A DNA stretch of 34,548 nucleotides from an uncultured Clostridium sp. (GCA_930990645.1 CAKNQJ010000008.1:1-34548), one strand, 5' to 3'. Positions 8,242 through 17,569 are shown, numbered from the stretch's first letter. The notes: a model not told the origin generated them from the sequence alone. Numbers and translations are program-made.

Positions 8242-10108
8242 CTACAAATCAATTTCCACTTCACTTGGCTTATTGTGTTTTCCATTAAAGTAATTAATAT
8301 ATCTGTATTTACCTTGTTTCTTTGATGCGCCTTGCAATAGCAGAATATTATTCTCTCTATATATTGCATACTTATTTAAAGATACAAATTTTTCCTTTCC
8401 ATATCTCATATTAACAATCCCATCAACATTTTTTAATTCTATTTCATCTAATGCAATAAATTCATTAAAATATACTACCAAAGTTTCCAAAGTTTTTTCT
8501 ATATACTCAATATTATTTTGATTTATGTTGCCGTGGCTTTGCACTTTATTTCTTAGTAATGTAAGCAAATCTCCCAATCCTGCAAAACTCATATATTCTT
8601 CATTATCTTCATCAGATATTTCAATTTGTATACCGATTATAGGTACAATATTTTCTAATAAATATTCCTTAAAAAAGTCTGGAATTAAAAGTTTGCTTTT
8701 TATAATATCATATAAATAATCATTTTCCCTTACATTATCTAATATGAATTGAAAATTTTTATCATATGTATCAATTATTATATCTGTATCAATTCCTTCT
8801 ATATTCTTTTCATTTTTAGCATAAACATAATATTCTACAATTTTCATCATATACTGTATATAGTTGAACAGTACTATAATTCGTTGGTACGATGAGTTAC
8901 AGTAAAATGATGATTTATACAAATCATATCCATCATTAGGCTTTATAATATTTTTTATTGGTTCTAGTGCGCGGCCGTTTACTGTCTTTCAAAAATCCTT
9001 CGGAATAATAAATAGCACCTATGTTATTTATTATTTTTATGTACTCTGCAAAATGATTATTAATATCTGTGTAATAATCATTCTTATCATAAAATTTCAA
9101 AAATTTCTTATAATCATATCTTTCCTTGTCCTTAAAGGTTTCTAGGTCTTCAAATATTAATATATTCTGTATATTTATTTCGCTATACTCTTTTTTGCAT
9201 TTTTCTTCAAACTTGATTACATCATTATCATAATTTTCTTTTTTTGATACAGTTTCCATGTAAGCAATAACATATAGTCTTAGTTTTTGCTCAATCTCTA
9301 CATTTGGAAATTCTTTTTTTAGAAAATCTATGTCCTTATCTATACTCAAATAGATAACTCCATTTCCCTCTTCTATTACATTTTCTAAACTATCTTCTAT
9401 GTTTTCAAAAAACATTGTGTATAAAAAGTGTTGCTTTTCTTTTTCCACTGGTTTTGGCATATTGTAACCTATATTTATAAGAAAATCTGGTAAAAATTCT
9501 GCATTTTTCACAAAATTCTTATCTTCTTTTTCCTCTAAATCTTGATTTGAAAAATAGTCTGCTATAAATTTATTTTCATCTTTAAATAATACTACATTAA
9601 GGCCAAACCTTTCTGCTTTACCAGTAAGATATTTTTTCATATATTTTATTTGCAATTTTCTGGTTGTCCATTGTTTTCTAAAATCTAGCAATATTTCCAA
9701 CATGGTTTGTATTATATAAATTATTAAATAAAAACAAAATGGAATATCCAAAATTGCTGTTAAATTATTCAAAAGAAGTCCTTCATTTATCGATGCAACA
9801 AAATCTATATTAACTGCAAAATTTATTATATTAATCACAAAAAATACAATATTTTGTATGTATAGTTTTCTATGCATTAAATAAATGCTACTATTCTCAT
9901 AAATATTAAGTTTTATTTCTTTTTCTTTGTTTGACTTGCTTAGCCTAATGCAATCAACAATATTTTTTATAAAGAAAATTATCAACAGTATATTCTTTAT
10001 GTATAAAAAGATTTTATGCTCTTCTATACTTCCATTAATCAATGAAAATTGCATTAAATATACTGCAATAATTACATATATATAATTTAAAATTCTTTTA
10101 CTTTTCAT
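8242..10108 (-). CDS. Membrane protein with C-terminal HEPN-like motif; needs a +1 shift at CGG
   Basis: Not recognised as a named family. Read continuously it stops at 8936 after 390 aa. Skipping one base at the CGG codon (8977-8975) joins it to the open frame ending at 8242, for a protein of 621 aa. Residues 1-135 contain about four membrane segments and 140-377 a soluble domain. After the shift comes a helical domain with RNKVQSHG (R519, H525), which fits the R-x4-6-H signature of HEPN RNases, and a C-terminal segment rich in aromatic residues. The downstream frame has no ribosome binding site of its own, which supports a single protein. The start ATG overlaps the upstream gene's stop (ATGA), with GGAGAAGAG 8 nt before it. 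It resembles its upstream neighbour in layout, so the two may be distant paralogues acting together (inference). Confidence 0.65.
8975..8977 (-). other. Candidate +1 frameshift site: AAA CGG C
   Basis: In the upstream frame the codons read AAA CGG CCG CGC, running to a stop 14 codons after AAA. Skipping the C at 8977 gives AAA GGC CGC GCA CTA GAA, continuing as K-G-R-A-L-E-P into the HEPN-like half. CGG is in frame and followed by C. Confidence 0.6.
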
Positions 10109-12069
10109 GCTATGTGCTCTTCTCCTAAATTCAAAATAAATTCTTTTCCACCATCTTCATACAACTTCTCTGTTTCGCCATTTTCAAAGCAAAAATATTC
10201 TATTACCTTATGGTTTATTCCAGAATAGATGTATTCTAATTCATACTTAATAATTGACATTTTTTCTTCTTTTTCTTTATATACAAATTTTAATTTTTCT
10301 AGCAATATGTTTTTACTATCAAAATTTGGTATTAAAACTTCTGCAATTTCTAGTAATAGCTCATTATATATTTCTGAAACACTATAACTAATTGTACCAT
10401 GCCCTAAATTCCTATTATGAATTTCTGTAATTGCCTGTTTTAATGTAAAAGCTGTTATATTTTTTGAATAATTTATATCTAGTTCTTTCAATAATTTAAT
10501 TATGCACATCTGCTTTTCTTTTGGAATATCAATTTCTTCATCTTTATTTATTGATGCCCAATAGCCTAATGTAGGCAATTTAAAGAATTTTTCATCTTTT
10601 TCATAGATTTTGTTTTCTGCAATATAGCTTAATGCCTCATATTGAATGATATATTCCAATATTTTTAACATAGTGTAAAATTTTTCAATATAATTAGATG
10701 AAATATGCAAATTTTCTAATGTCCTTTTTATATATTCACTTGCTCTATTTTCACTAAATCCATCTATGATATTTGCAATTCTTTTATTAAAATCACGATC
10801 TAATGCATTTACAACATCATGCCAATTACTAATATCTTCGAAATATGCATATGAATATTTACTTTTTATTTCTTTTAACATGTGTGCTGTTTTCAATAGC
10901 TTTTTGTCTTCGTCAGCAATATGATTTACAATAATAAATTTAAAATTATTTTTTTCACACTCTTCTATTGCCTGTAAAAATTTTTCATTATATGCTTTAT
11001 CACATTTCTTCTCACATTTTGCATCATATTCAAAAACATAGGCAATATTTTCAAATTCACTTAAATCTATTGCATTGTTTGCAATTACTCTGTAATCTAC
11101 AAAAACATATTGCTCATCTTCAATAATATAAGTAAAATTTTTGCCAAATCTTTCATAATTAATTAATCTCTTTTTTGATAAAACTCCCATGGTATTGTAT
11201 GGAGAAATATCCATTAACCACGGACTTGCATAGATTATGAGCTCTTTTTCTGTATTCATATGACCTATTTCATCTTTTAGCTTTTGGTTTGTTTTGATAT
11301 ATATAAGCACTATTGCGAGACCAATAACAACAATTGGCACGCTAGCTTGTACAACATAATTTTCATTTAGCTGATAATCTCTTATCATTAACTCCGTCGC
11401 TGCATTATATTGTTCGATATTTCCATTTTCATAAATTATTCTTCTGTCTATTTCTTTTTCATAATTATTTGTAACAAACATGATAAAATAAAGTTCTAAT
11501 ATTATAAAAGTAAATAGAAAGATTCTTCTAATGTACACATACATTTTTTCCAAAGCTAGTGATTTTATATTTCTTTCTTTTGTTGCAACAAAGTGTAGTA
11601 AAACTACCCAAAAGATACTAGTAAGTATCTCTATCCAAATAGTAGCATCAGATATAACTTGTTGAAATAGCGAAACATCAAAATTTATCTTTATCATTCT
11701 ATACTTTGTGAAAAATATTGCTCCAACTAGTCCTGCAATGCTAATAATATTTAGCAAAACTAATAAAGTCTTTTTTCCAAAATTTAAGTTCCTTTTTAGT
11801 ATCCATCTTTCTGAAAGATTAAAAAATAAATAGTAAGAAAATGCAAATGCAAAAATTGAGAGGTGCCCAGGCAGCTGATTTACAACCATTCTCTTTGCTT
11901 CTTGCTCACATTCTTCCAATGTTGTTTCCCTTGTACCATATTCTTGACTTAGATTATAAGATATTTCAGGAAATACATTTAGGCGTATGTATGCATACCC
12001 CATATACAAAATACATACTATTAACAATATTATAACTATATTTCTTATATTCTTTCTAGTGCTTATCAT
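10105..12069 (-). CDS. Six-helix membrane protein with C-terminal HEPN-like motif
   Basis: About 654 aa, no family recognised. Six likely membrane helices fall between residues 5 and 265, with an extracytoplasmic charged loop. The cytoplasmic remainder of about 390 aa includes a segment ending in NRNLGHG, similar to RNKVQSHG of the next gene and to HEPN active sites. A TTG at 12087 lies further upstream; the ATG at 12069 is preferred because GGGG precedes it at a workable distance. It is the first gene of a two-gene operon with a consensus promoter, divergent from a Fic gene. Function unknown; a defence or stress role is only an inference. Confidence 0.7.
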   Translation of the reverse strand: MISTRKNIRNIVIILLIVCILYMGYAYIRLNVFPEISYNLSQEYGTRETTLEECEQEAKRMVVNQLPGHLSIFAFAFSYYLFFNLSERWILKRNLNFGKKTLLVLLNIISIAGLVGAIFFTKYRMIKINFDVSLFQQVISDATIWIEILTSIFWVVLLHFVATKERNIKSLALEKMYVYIRRIFLFTFIILELYFIMFVTNNYEKEIDRRIIYENGNIEQYNAATELMIRDYQLNENYVVQASVPIVVIGLAIVLIYIKTNQKLKDEIGHMNTEKELIIYASPWLMDISPYNTMGVLSKKRLINYERFGKNFTYIIEDEQYVFVDYRVIANNAIDLSEFENIAYVFEYDAKCEKKCDKAYNEKFLQAIEECEKNNFKFIIVNHIADEDKKLLKTAHMLKEIKSKYSYAYFEDISNWHDVVNALDRDFNKRIANIIDGFSENRASEYIKRTLENLHISSNYIEKFYTMLKILEYIIQYEALSYIAENKIYEKDEKFFKLPTLGYWASINKDEEIDIPKEKQMCIIKLLKELDINYSKNITAFTLKQAITEIHNRNLGHGTISYSVSEIYNELLLEIAEVLIPNFDSKNILLEKLKFVYKEKEEKMSIIKYELEYIYSGINHKVIEYFCFENGETEKLYEDGGKEFILNLGEEHIA

Positions 12070-12109
12070 ATCATATCCCCATTTCAATAGTTTGATTTAT
12101 TACAAGCTA

Positions 12110-12138
12110 ATTATAGCATACGATATAGCGTGGTGCAA
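12110..12138 (-). promoter_or_regulatory. Strong promoter of the two membrane-protein genes
   Basis: Minus strand TTGCAC (12138-12133), 17 bp, TATAAT (12115-12110), with TG one base before the -10 (extended -10). About 40 bp before the ATG. Confidence 0.85.
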
Positions 12139-12190
12139 GATGATTTTTTGGTAAAGAGCTGATAAAAGTATAGTAATTTTAAGTGGCATA

Positions 12191-12199
12191 TGGTATAAT
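12191..12199 (+). promoter_or_regulatory. Extended -10 promoter of the Fic gene
   Basis: TGGTATAAT gives a perfect -10 with the TGn extension. The -35 region (TAGTAA at 12171-12176) is poor, as is usual for extended -10 promoters. The start would be near 12206, about 30 nt before the ATG. Confidence 0.65.
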
Positions 12200-12236
12200 A
12201 TAAAAGTAGTTAAAAGAAAAATTTAGGAGGTTTCAT

Positions 12237-13070
12237 ATGTCTAATGAAGAAAATTATATAATTGAAAACGAAACAACTGATACTGCTAAAAAGCAAGAAT
12301 ATTGGGATACTGGTATTGGATTAAATAAGGTTGATAATTTAAAGCCTTCTAAATATTTATTGGACTTATCTCAAAAAAATATTAATGGTGAATTAAAATA
12401 TTATGAAGTAGAAAATTTATTACAATCATATTACGAAACAAAAGATTCTAATAATATAAATATTCAAAAAGAAAAAGAATGCGACTTAGTATCTTTAAGA
12501 ATAGCTCAATTGTTAGAAGATAAGAGTTTTGGCTTTAGTCCTATTACTCTAAAAAATATTCATAAATACTTGTTTAAAGATATCTATGATTTTGCAGGTA
12601 ATTACAGAAATTATAATATTACTAAAAAAGAAGACATATTAAATGGCGATACTGTTAAGTATGTAAATTATCAAGATATTGAAAGTTATTTTGATTATGA
12701 TTTTAAAGAAGAAAAAGATTTTGATTATTCAAAGTTAAATAAAGATGAATTAATCAAACACATTGCCAAATTTACTTCAAGTATTTGGCAAGTACATCCT
12801 TTTGGAGAGGGCAACACAAGAACAACAGCAGTATTTATTGAGAAATATCTTAATAATATGGGATTTAATATTAATAATGATATGTTTAAAGATCATAGCT
12901 TATATTTTAGAAATGCTTTAGTAAGAAGTAACTATGGTAATATTCCGAAAGGAATTTACCCTACATTTGATTATTTAGTAATGTTTTTTGAGAATTTATT
13001 GCAAGGTAAAAACAATGAATTAAAAAATAGAGATTTATATATTAAAGAATTATTTGAAAATAATAATTAA
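12237..13070 (+). CDS. Fic-domain protein (putative AMPylase)
   Basis: 277 aa. Fic proteins usually transfer AMP, or another nucleotide moiety, to a hydroxyl side chain of a target. The active-site loop HPFGEGNTR begins at H187; the usual fourth glycine of HPFxxGNGR is replaced by threonine, a variation that keeps the catalytic histidine, acidic residue and arginine. ILNGDTVKYVNY (134-145) fits the target-binding flap. SYYET at 64-68 loosely resembles the (S/T)xxxE inhibitory motif of self-inhibited Fic enzymes, so no separate antitoxin may be needed; none is seen next to it. AGGAGG lies 6 nt before the ATG. It diverges from the HEPN-like membrane-protein operon. Confidence 0.88.
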   Translation: MSNEENYIIENETTDTAKKQEYWDTGIGLNKVDNLKPSKYLLDLSQKNINGELKYYEVENLLQSYYETKDSNNINIQKEKECDLVSLRIAQLLEDKSFGFSPITLKNIHKYLFKDIYDFAGNYRNYNITKKEDILNGDTVKYVNYQDIESYFDYDFKEEKDFDYSKLNKDELIKHIAKFTSSIWQVHPFGEGNTRTTAVFIEKYLNNMGFNINNDMFKDHSLYFRNALVRSNYGNIPKGIYPTFDYLVMFFENLLQGKNNELKNRDLYIKELFENNN

Positions 13071-13077
13071 GAAATGC

Positions 13078-13113
13078 AAAAAACTCCCGTATGTCAAAAT
13101 ATGGGAGTTTTTT
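13078..13113. terminator. Bidirectional terminator between fic and cotJC
   Basis: A hairpin (13078-13092 with 13099-13113, 6-nt loop) has a GC-containing core and a run of A on the left and T on the right, so it can end both converging transcripts. Confidence 0.88.
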
Positions 13114-13123
13114 AACTTGTTCT

Positions 13124-13753
13124 TTAATTACATCCACAACCACAATTATTGTTATTATTATTACAATTCATATTATTCATATAGAATTTCTTTTCGGCAA
13201 GTTTGTCTTGTACGCCACGAAGTGCTTCTCCAAATCTTTGGAAGTGAACTATTTCTCTTTGGCGTAAGAATTTAAGTGGGTCTAGTACATCTGGGTCATC
13301 CCTACATAAATCAATTAACTTCTCATATGTTGCTCTTGCCTTTTGCTCAGCAGCTAGATCCTCTTGTAAATTTGCTATTGGGTCTCCTTTACAAGCTAAG
13401 CAATTTGCATCGAAAGGCACTCCTGCAGCCGACTGTGGATATACATCTACACCATGGTCTGTGTAATATGCTCCAAGTCCTGCTTTTTCTATTTCTTCTA
13501 ATGATGCTCCATCAGTTAATTGATGTACTATAGTTCCTACCATCTCAAGGTGAGCAAGTTCCTCTGTTCCTATGTCATTTAGGATTGCCTTTGATTTTTG
13601 GTCTGGCATTCCAAATCTTTGTGACAAATATCTAAGTGAAGCAGCAAGTTCACCATCTGGTCCACCATATTGTGATATTATAAATTTTGCAAGCTTTGGA
13701 TTAGGACATTTTATATTTATAGGGTATTGTAATACTTTATTATAAGTCCACAT
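13124..13753 (-). CDS. cotJC: Spore coat protein CotJC, manganese-catalase family
   Basis: Ferritin-like four-helix protein of the manganese catalase family, deposited in the spore coat. EELAH and REIVH provide ExxH metal ligands expected for a dimanganese site. The N-terminus MWTYNKVLQYP is typical of CotJC. The C-terminus ends in an Asn/Cys-rich tail (poly-Asn then CGCGCN) not needed for the fold, similar in flavour to the tails of the two upstream Cot proteins. An in-frame GTG at 13762 exists, but the ATG at 13753 has AAAGGAG 9 nt before it. Last gene of cotJABC, overlapping cotJB by 14 nt. Expected to be under mother-cell sporulation control. Confidence 0.93.
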   Translation of the reverse strand: MWTYNKVLQYPINIKCPNPKLAKFIISQYGGPDGELAASLRYLSQRFGMPDQKSKAILNDIGTEELAHLEMVGTIVHQLTDGASLEEIEKAGLGAYYTDHGVDVYPQSAAGVPFDANCLACKGDPIANLQEDLAAEQKARATYEKLIDLCRDDPDVLDPLKFLRQREIVHFQRFGEALRGVQDKLAEKKFYMNNMNCNNNNNNCGCGCN

Positions 13754-14165
13754 TAAAATCACTCCTTTCCCAAGGCCATGGTTCTTCTAGCCATCTCCAT
13801 TTATTGCATGGATAATAGATACTAAGTGGCCCAAATATTCTTTGATATTTATCCTTTAAATCTTCTAATTGATTACAATATTCTTTGTGTAAGCATATAG
13901 CCTTTCTATCGTTTGGATGAGTATCCAAATATTGTGCAATATCCACAACAGCAAAACTTAAACATTTTATTTGTTTCATCATATCAGCTCTTACTCTATT
14001 TCTGTTTTGCATGCATTCTTCTTGATTACAGCTATTGCAACAATTCATATTATCATTAATTGATGCTGTGTTATATCCAAATGCTGCATTTATTCCTTGT
14101 GGAGTATATTGGCAGTCATTTTCCATGTTACACATACAATTTCTATTATCTTCATTATATTCCAT
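13740..14165 (-). CDS. cotJB: Spore coat protein CotJB
   Basis: 141 aa. The C-terminal 85 residues match the CotJB domain (FAVVDIAQYLDTHPND, KYQRIFGPLSIYYPC, EEPWPWE). The first 55 residues are a Cys/Asn/Met-rich extension absent from short CotJB proteins. CotJB associates with CotJC in coat assembly. Its ATG overlaps the cotJA stop, indicating translational coupling. Confidence 0.92.
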   Translation of the reverse strand: MEYNEDNRNCMCNMENDCQYTPQGINAAFGYNTASINDNMNCCNSCNQEECMQNRNRVRADMMKQIKCLSFAVVDIAQYLDTHPNDRKAICLHKEYCNQLEDLKDKYQRIFGPLSIYYPCNKWRWLEEPWPWERSDFNVDL

Positions 14166-14530
14166 TATCCATTACACCCCTCTCCTATTTCATTTCTTCC
14201 TCTAAGATAGTTTATAAATTTCATACTGTCGCATGGCTCATATGGGCTAACTAGCTCTGGAAAGATTGTTCCATTTTTAAGTCCACAGCAAGGCGTGAAA
14301 GTTTTATCTAATGTTTGAATTGGCACATAACTTTGTGCAAGCATTGGATTAGATGGAAATACATTATAGTCTTCATCAAATCCACAACCACAATCATACT
14401 CATTCATACAGCAATTATCCATATTGCAACAACTGTTATTATCATCATTATTTGAAACATTGTCACATACGTTTTCTAATACTTGATTGTTGTTATACAT
14501 CCAATTGCCTCTTCTGAATCTGTTATACAT
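14165..14530 (-). CDS. cotJA: Spore coat protein CotJA
   Basis: 121 aa. The C-terminal half carries the CotJA signature LAQSYVPIQ and GTIFPELVSPYEPC. The N-terminal half is rich in Asn, Asp and Cys (CCNMDNCC, CGCGF), like CotJB here, and may cross-link or bind metal in the coat (inference). Ribosome binding site AGGAGGAAGG before the ATG. The upstream DNA has CATATTAT-like blocks, but I could not fix a sigma-E or sigma-K promoter with confidence. Confidence 0.9.
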   Translation of the reverse strand: MYNRFRRGNWMYNNNQVLENVCDNVSNNDDNNSCCNMDNCCMNEYDCGCGFDEDYNVFPSNPMLAQSYVPIQTLDKTFTPCCGLKNGTIFPELVSPYEPCDSMKFINYLRGRNEIGEGCNG

Positions 14531-14660
14531 ATTCCTTCCTCCTATTCATATGTTATATTACATAATATGATTGCTTTATGTGAATTGCCACTTTTTCTAA
14601 TTAAAATAAAATATTTGAAACTATGCTCAAGAGAACTAAACTTTATTGTAGAAGCATAAG

Positions 14661-14717
14661 AAAACTTAACCTTGTTGCATAGCAAAAATCTGCGATTTTT
14701 CCTATACAATAAAAATG
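14661..14717 (-). repeat. Structured repeat family A, copy 2
   Basis: On the minus strand: TTTTTATTGTATAGGAAA, then hairpin AAAAATC-GCA-GATTTTT, then GCAACAAGGTTAAGTTT. The constant blocks match copy 1 (8092-8148); the hairpin differs but its two arms change together. Here it follows the pyk terminator as copy 1 follows that of the pyrE-like gene. Confidence 0.7.
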
Positions 14718-14757
14718 AGGACACAACTTTTAGTTTAGAACTATAAATTGTGTCCCC
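14713..14757 (-). terminator. Terminator of pyk
   Basis: Stem GGACACAATTTATAGTT / AACTAAAAGTTGTGTCC (14755-14719) with a tiny loop, followed on the minus strand by TCATTTTTATT. The T-run is shared with repeat family A. Confidence 0.8.
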
Positions 14758-14782
14758 TATTATTTTGGTTTGAAAAAACGTA

Positions 14783-16219
14783 CTATTCAACTCTTAAAAT
14801 TCCACCTATTGTTTTGTTCATTTCTGAATGTTGTCCATCTAGTATAGAAGCTCCTCCTGCTATAGCAATTAGTTCTCCTTTTTCTAGAATTCCAAGTTTC
14901 TTTGCCTTTTCTACTCCATCCTCTAGCATATCATCAATGCTACCTTTTCTCTCTACTAAAATTGGATTAACATTGCAAACTAAAGCAAGTTGTCTTGCTA
15001 CTTCTTCATTTGCTGTTATAGCATAGATTGGGCATTTTGGCAAAAATCCAGCTAAGTTCATTGCTGTTCTTCCTGTATCTGTGTATGCAAATATTGCTTT
15101 TGTATCCAAATTCATTGCAGTCATACAAGTAGAGTAATTCAAATTAAACTCATAATCTTTTTCAATAATTGGGAATTCTCCATTTCTAAATCTCTTCCAA
15201 TAATTAATTGAACTTTCTATTGATCTAGCTATCTTATCCATTGTTTTTACACAATCAATTGGATATTTGCCAGCTGCTGATTCTGCAGAAAGCATTATTG
15301 CACTTGTTTGGTCATAAATTGCATTAGCAACATCGCTAACTTCTGCTCTTGTTGGTCTTGGGTTATTTACCATAGACTCTAACATTTGTGTTGCTGTTAC
15401 AACTGGCTTTCCTGCTTTTCCACATTTCTTTATGAATTCTTTTTGTCTGATTGGAACTTCTTCCATAGGAATTTCAACACCCAAATCTCCTCTAGCTACC
15501 ATTATTCCATCAGAAACTTCAAGTATTTCATCAAAATTCTCTATACCTTCTCTGTTTTCTATTTTAGAAATAACTTTTATGTATTCTCCACCATTTTCTT
15601 TTAGAACTTTTTTGATATTTCTAACATCTTCAGCTCTTCTTATAAATGATGCAGCAATATAATCAAATCCATTTTTTATACCAAATATGATATCTGATTT
15701 ATCTTTTTCTGTCATGCTTGGTAATTGTATTTTTGAGTTTGGTATATTAATACTCTTCTTATTTGTTAATCTACCACCATTTTGAACTCTACATACAACA
15801 TCTTTTCCATCGATTTTCTCAACGATAACTTCTATTAAACCATCATTGATAAGTATTCTAGTTCCTACTGAAACTTCATTATATAAATTTTTATATGTAA
15901 CTGATACCTTTGTATCATCTCCATCAACATCTTCATTTAGTAGTGTAAAAGTATCTCCAGCTTTTAAATTTGCCTCTCCTGTAGCAAATTTTCCAATTCT
16001 AATTTCTGGTCCCTTTGTATCAAGAAGCATTGCAACTGGTAATCCTACTGCAGCTCTTGCTTTCTTAAAAGTCTCAATTCTTGATGCTTGTTCCTCATAA
16101 TCTCCATGAGAAAAGTTAAATCTAGCAACATTCATTCCTGCTTTTATTAGCCCTTCCATCATTTCTTGTGCATCTACTGCTGGTCCTAATGTACAAATAA
16201 TTTTTGTTTTTCTTGGCAT
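14783..16219 (-). CDS. pyk: Pyruvate kinase
   Basis: Converts phosphoenolpyruvate and ADP to pyruvate and ATP. 478 aa, the core length, lacking the extra C-terminal phosphohistidine domain found in some Bacillus enzymes. Motifs: KIICTLGPA and NVARFNFSHG at the N-terminus, LLDTKGPEIR, SKIENREGIENFDEI with the catalytic lysine, GIMVARGDLGVEIP and TATQMLESM. AAAGGA lies 11 nt before the ATG. Transcribed alone, with its own extended -10 promoter and a terminator. Confidence 0.97.
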   Translation of the reverse strand: MPRKTKIICTLGPAVDAQEMMEGLIKAGMNVARFNFSHGDYEEQASRIETFKKARAAVGLPVAMLLDTKGPEIRIGKFATGEANLKAGDTFTLLNEDVDGDDTKVSVTYKNLYNEVSVGTRILINDGLIEVIVEKIDGKDVVCRVQNGGRLTNKKSINIPNSKIQLPSMTEKDKSDIIFGIKNGFDYIAASFIRRAEDVRNIKKVLKENGGEYIKVISKIENREGIENFDEILEVSDGIMVARGDLGVEIPMEEVPIRQKEFIKKCGKAGKPVVTATQMLESMVNNPRPTRAEVSDVANAIYDQTSAIMLSAESAAGKYPIDCVKTMDKIARSIESSINYWKRFRNGEFPIIEKDYEFNLNYSTCMTAMNLDTKAIFAYTDTGRTAMNLAGFLPKCPIYAITANEEVARQLALVCNVNPILVERKGSIDDMLEDGVEKAKKLGILEKGELIAIAGGASILDGQHSEMNKTIGGILRVE

Positions 16220-16257
16220 AAATAATCAAATCCTTTCTCTCTTAAAAATCTCACTGT

Positions 16258-16269
16258 TCTATTATATCA
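16258..16269 (-). promoter_or_regulatory. Extended -10 promoter of pyk
   Basis: Minus strand TGATATAAT, with TATAAT at 16266-16261 and the TGn extension. No good -35. The predicted start lies about 35 nt before the ATG. Confidence 0.55.
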
Positions 16270-16307
16270 CAATGATTACAAAAATGCTACTGAAATTTTG
16301 AATTTTT

Positions 16308-16412
16308 TTACACTTAGGGACACTCCTAAAGTGTAAAAAAAGATTGACAAAAAGGAGTGTCCCCAAGTGTAAAAAAACTTTTACAAAAAGGAGTGTCCCT
16401 TTTGTCAATTTT
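16308..16412. repeat. Cluster of GGGACACTCC palindromes, includes the glycosyltransferase terminator
   Basis: Within 105 bp the core GGGACACTCC or its complement occurs three times, set between A- and T-tracts. One perfect-looking hairpin pairs ACACTTAGG with CCTAAAGTGT. On the minus strand, the unit next to the glycosyltransferase stop forms a stem followed by seven T and should terminate that gene. Confidence 0.6.
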
Positions 16413-16415
16413 TTC

Positions 16416-17399
16416 TCATAGCAAATTTCTTGGCTCATTCAAATCCTTATTTGTTTCTTTTGTCTCATTGTATCTTTCGATAAAATATAATGGTCTTCCC
16501 TTTGTTTCATAAAATGCTCGTCCAAGGTATTCGCCGATTACCCCCAAGAATATTAACTGTATTCCTCCTAAGAACAATATTACAACCATTGTTGAGGCAT
16601 AACCCGGTACTTCTACTCCAGAGACTATTGTTTTTATAATAATGTATAGCATGTAGATAAAGCCTACAATAGAAACTATAACTCCTATAATTGCTGACCA
16701 TCTAAGTGGAGATGTTGTAAAAGATGTTATTCCATCTATTGACAAGTCAACTAATTTTTTATAATTCCATTTTGTTTTTCCCGCAGCTCTTGGGTCTCTG
16801 TCATACAAAATTTCTTTTTTGTTGTATCCTATCCAGCTAAATAGTCCTTTTGTATATCTTTGAGATTCTCTCATTGATTTTAATGCTTCCACACATCTCC
16901 TGTCTAACAATCTAAAGTCTCCTGTATCTTTTTGTATTTGTATTTTTGTAAATGCTTGCAATACTTTATAATACATTGTAGATGTAAATTTTTTAAGCCA
17001 GCTTTCTCCTTTTCTTGAACGACGCTTAGCATATACATCGTCATAGCCTTCTTCCCAATATTTAAGCATTTCTGGAATAAGTTCTGGTGGATCTTGAAGA
17101 TCTGCATCAATTATAATTACTGCATCTCCTCTGCTATAGTCTAACCCTGCAATCATTCCAGTTTCTTTTCCGAAATTTCTAGATAAATTCAAATAATTTA
17201 CTCTCTTATCTTTTTCTCTTAATTCTTGCATTATTTTCAAACTATTATCTTTGCTTCCGTCATTTACGAATAAAATTTCAAAATCATATTTGGTATTTTC
17301 ATCCATTAGCTTTTTTAGCCTATCATATAACATATGCAATACTTCTTGCTCATTATATGCTGGCACCAATATGGTTACTAACTTTTTTTCATTTTCCAT
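16416..17399 (-). CDS. Polyprenyl-phosphate glycosyltransferase, GT2 family (GtrB/DPM1-like)
   Basis: 327 aa. The GT-A domain (1-225) shows VPAYNEQEVL, LFVNDGSKDNS and DADLQDPPELI, as in enzymes that transfer a sugar from a nucleotide donor to undecaprenyl or dolichyl phosphate. Two C-terminal membrane helices (about 232-258 and 266-292) are as in GtrB and ArnC. Such lipid-linked sugars usually decorate wall polymers or glycoproteins; the sugar is not predictable. AAAGGA lies about 13 nt before the ATG. Single gene, with ytxC upstream across a repeat-bearing gap. Confidence 0.88.
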   Translation of the reverse strand: MENEKKLVTILVPAYNEQEVLHMLYDRLKKLMDENTKYDFEILFVNDGSKDNSLKIMQELREKDKRVNYLNLSRNFGKETGMIAGLDYSRGDAVIIIDADLQDPPELIPEMLKYWEEGYDDVYAKRRSRKGESWLKKFTSTMYYKVLQAFTKIQIQKDTGDFRLLDRRCVEALKSMRESQRYTKGLFSWIGYNKKEILYDRDPRAAGKTKWNYKKLVDLSIDGITSFTTSPLRWSAIIGVIVSIVGFIYMLYIIIKTIVSGVEVPGYASTMVVILFLGGIQLIFLGVIGEYLGRAFYETKGRPLYFIERYNETKETNKDLNEPRNLL

Positions 17400-17462
17400 T
17401 TTTTACTTCATTCCTTTCTATCTTTATATTTTAGAATGCTTAGCTATTTATTTTTATTACTG

Positions 17463-17548
17463 TAGTTCCACGTGGTAAGTATTATTTTGATATGTGACAG
17501 CAAGATGAAGCGAACTTTTATTAGCATAAATCACCTATATCTTACCAC
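17463..17548. repeat. Repeat family C, copy 1, flanked by an 8-bp inverted repeat
   Basis: TTCCACGTG and ATATGTGACAGCAAGATG followed by AAGCGAACTT match, on the opposite strand, the element at 31363-31455 upstream of ileS. An inverted repeat GTGGTAAG (17472-17479) / CTTACCAC (17541-17548) brackets it. Lies between the ytxC stop and the glycosyltransferase start. Confidence 0.5.
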
Positions 17549-17569
17549 AATTAAAACAAATAGTAAATA

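Noticed and set aside
8242..8369. Separate small ORF reading through repeat family A (8061-8369, minus strand)
   Set aside because: It overlaps the end of the HEPN-like gene in another frame, crosses a terminator and a repeat, and lacks a ribosome binding site.
14531..14660. Sigma-E or sigma-K promoter for cotJABC
   Set aside because: CATATGAA and CATATTAT blocks are present, but their spacing to a -35 or to the ribosome binding site does not fit, so I did not annotate a promoter.
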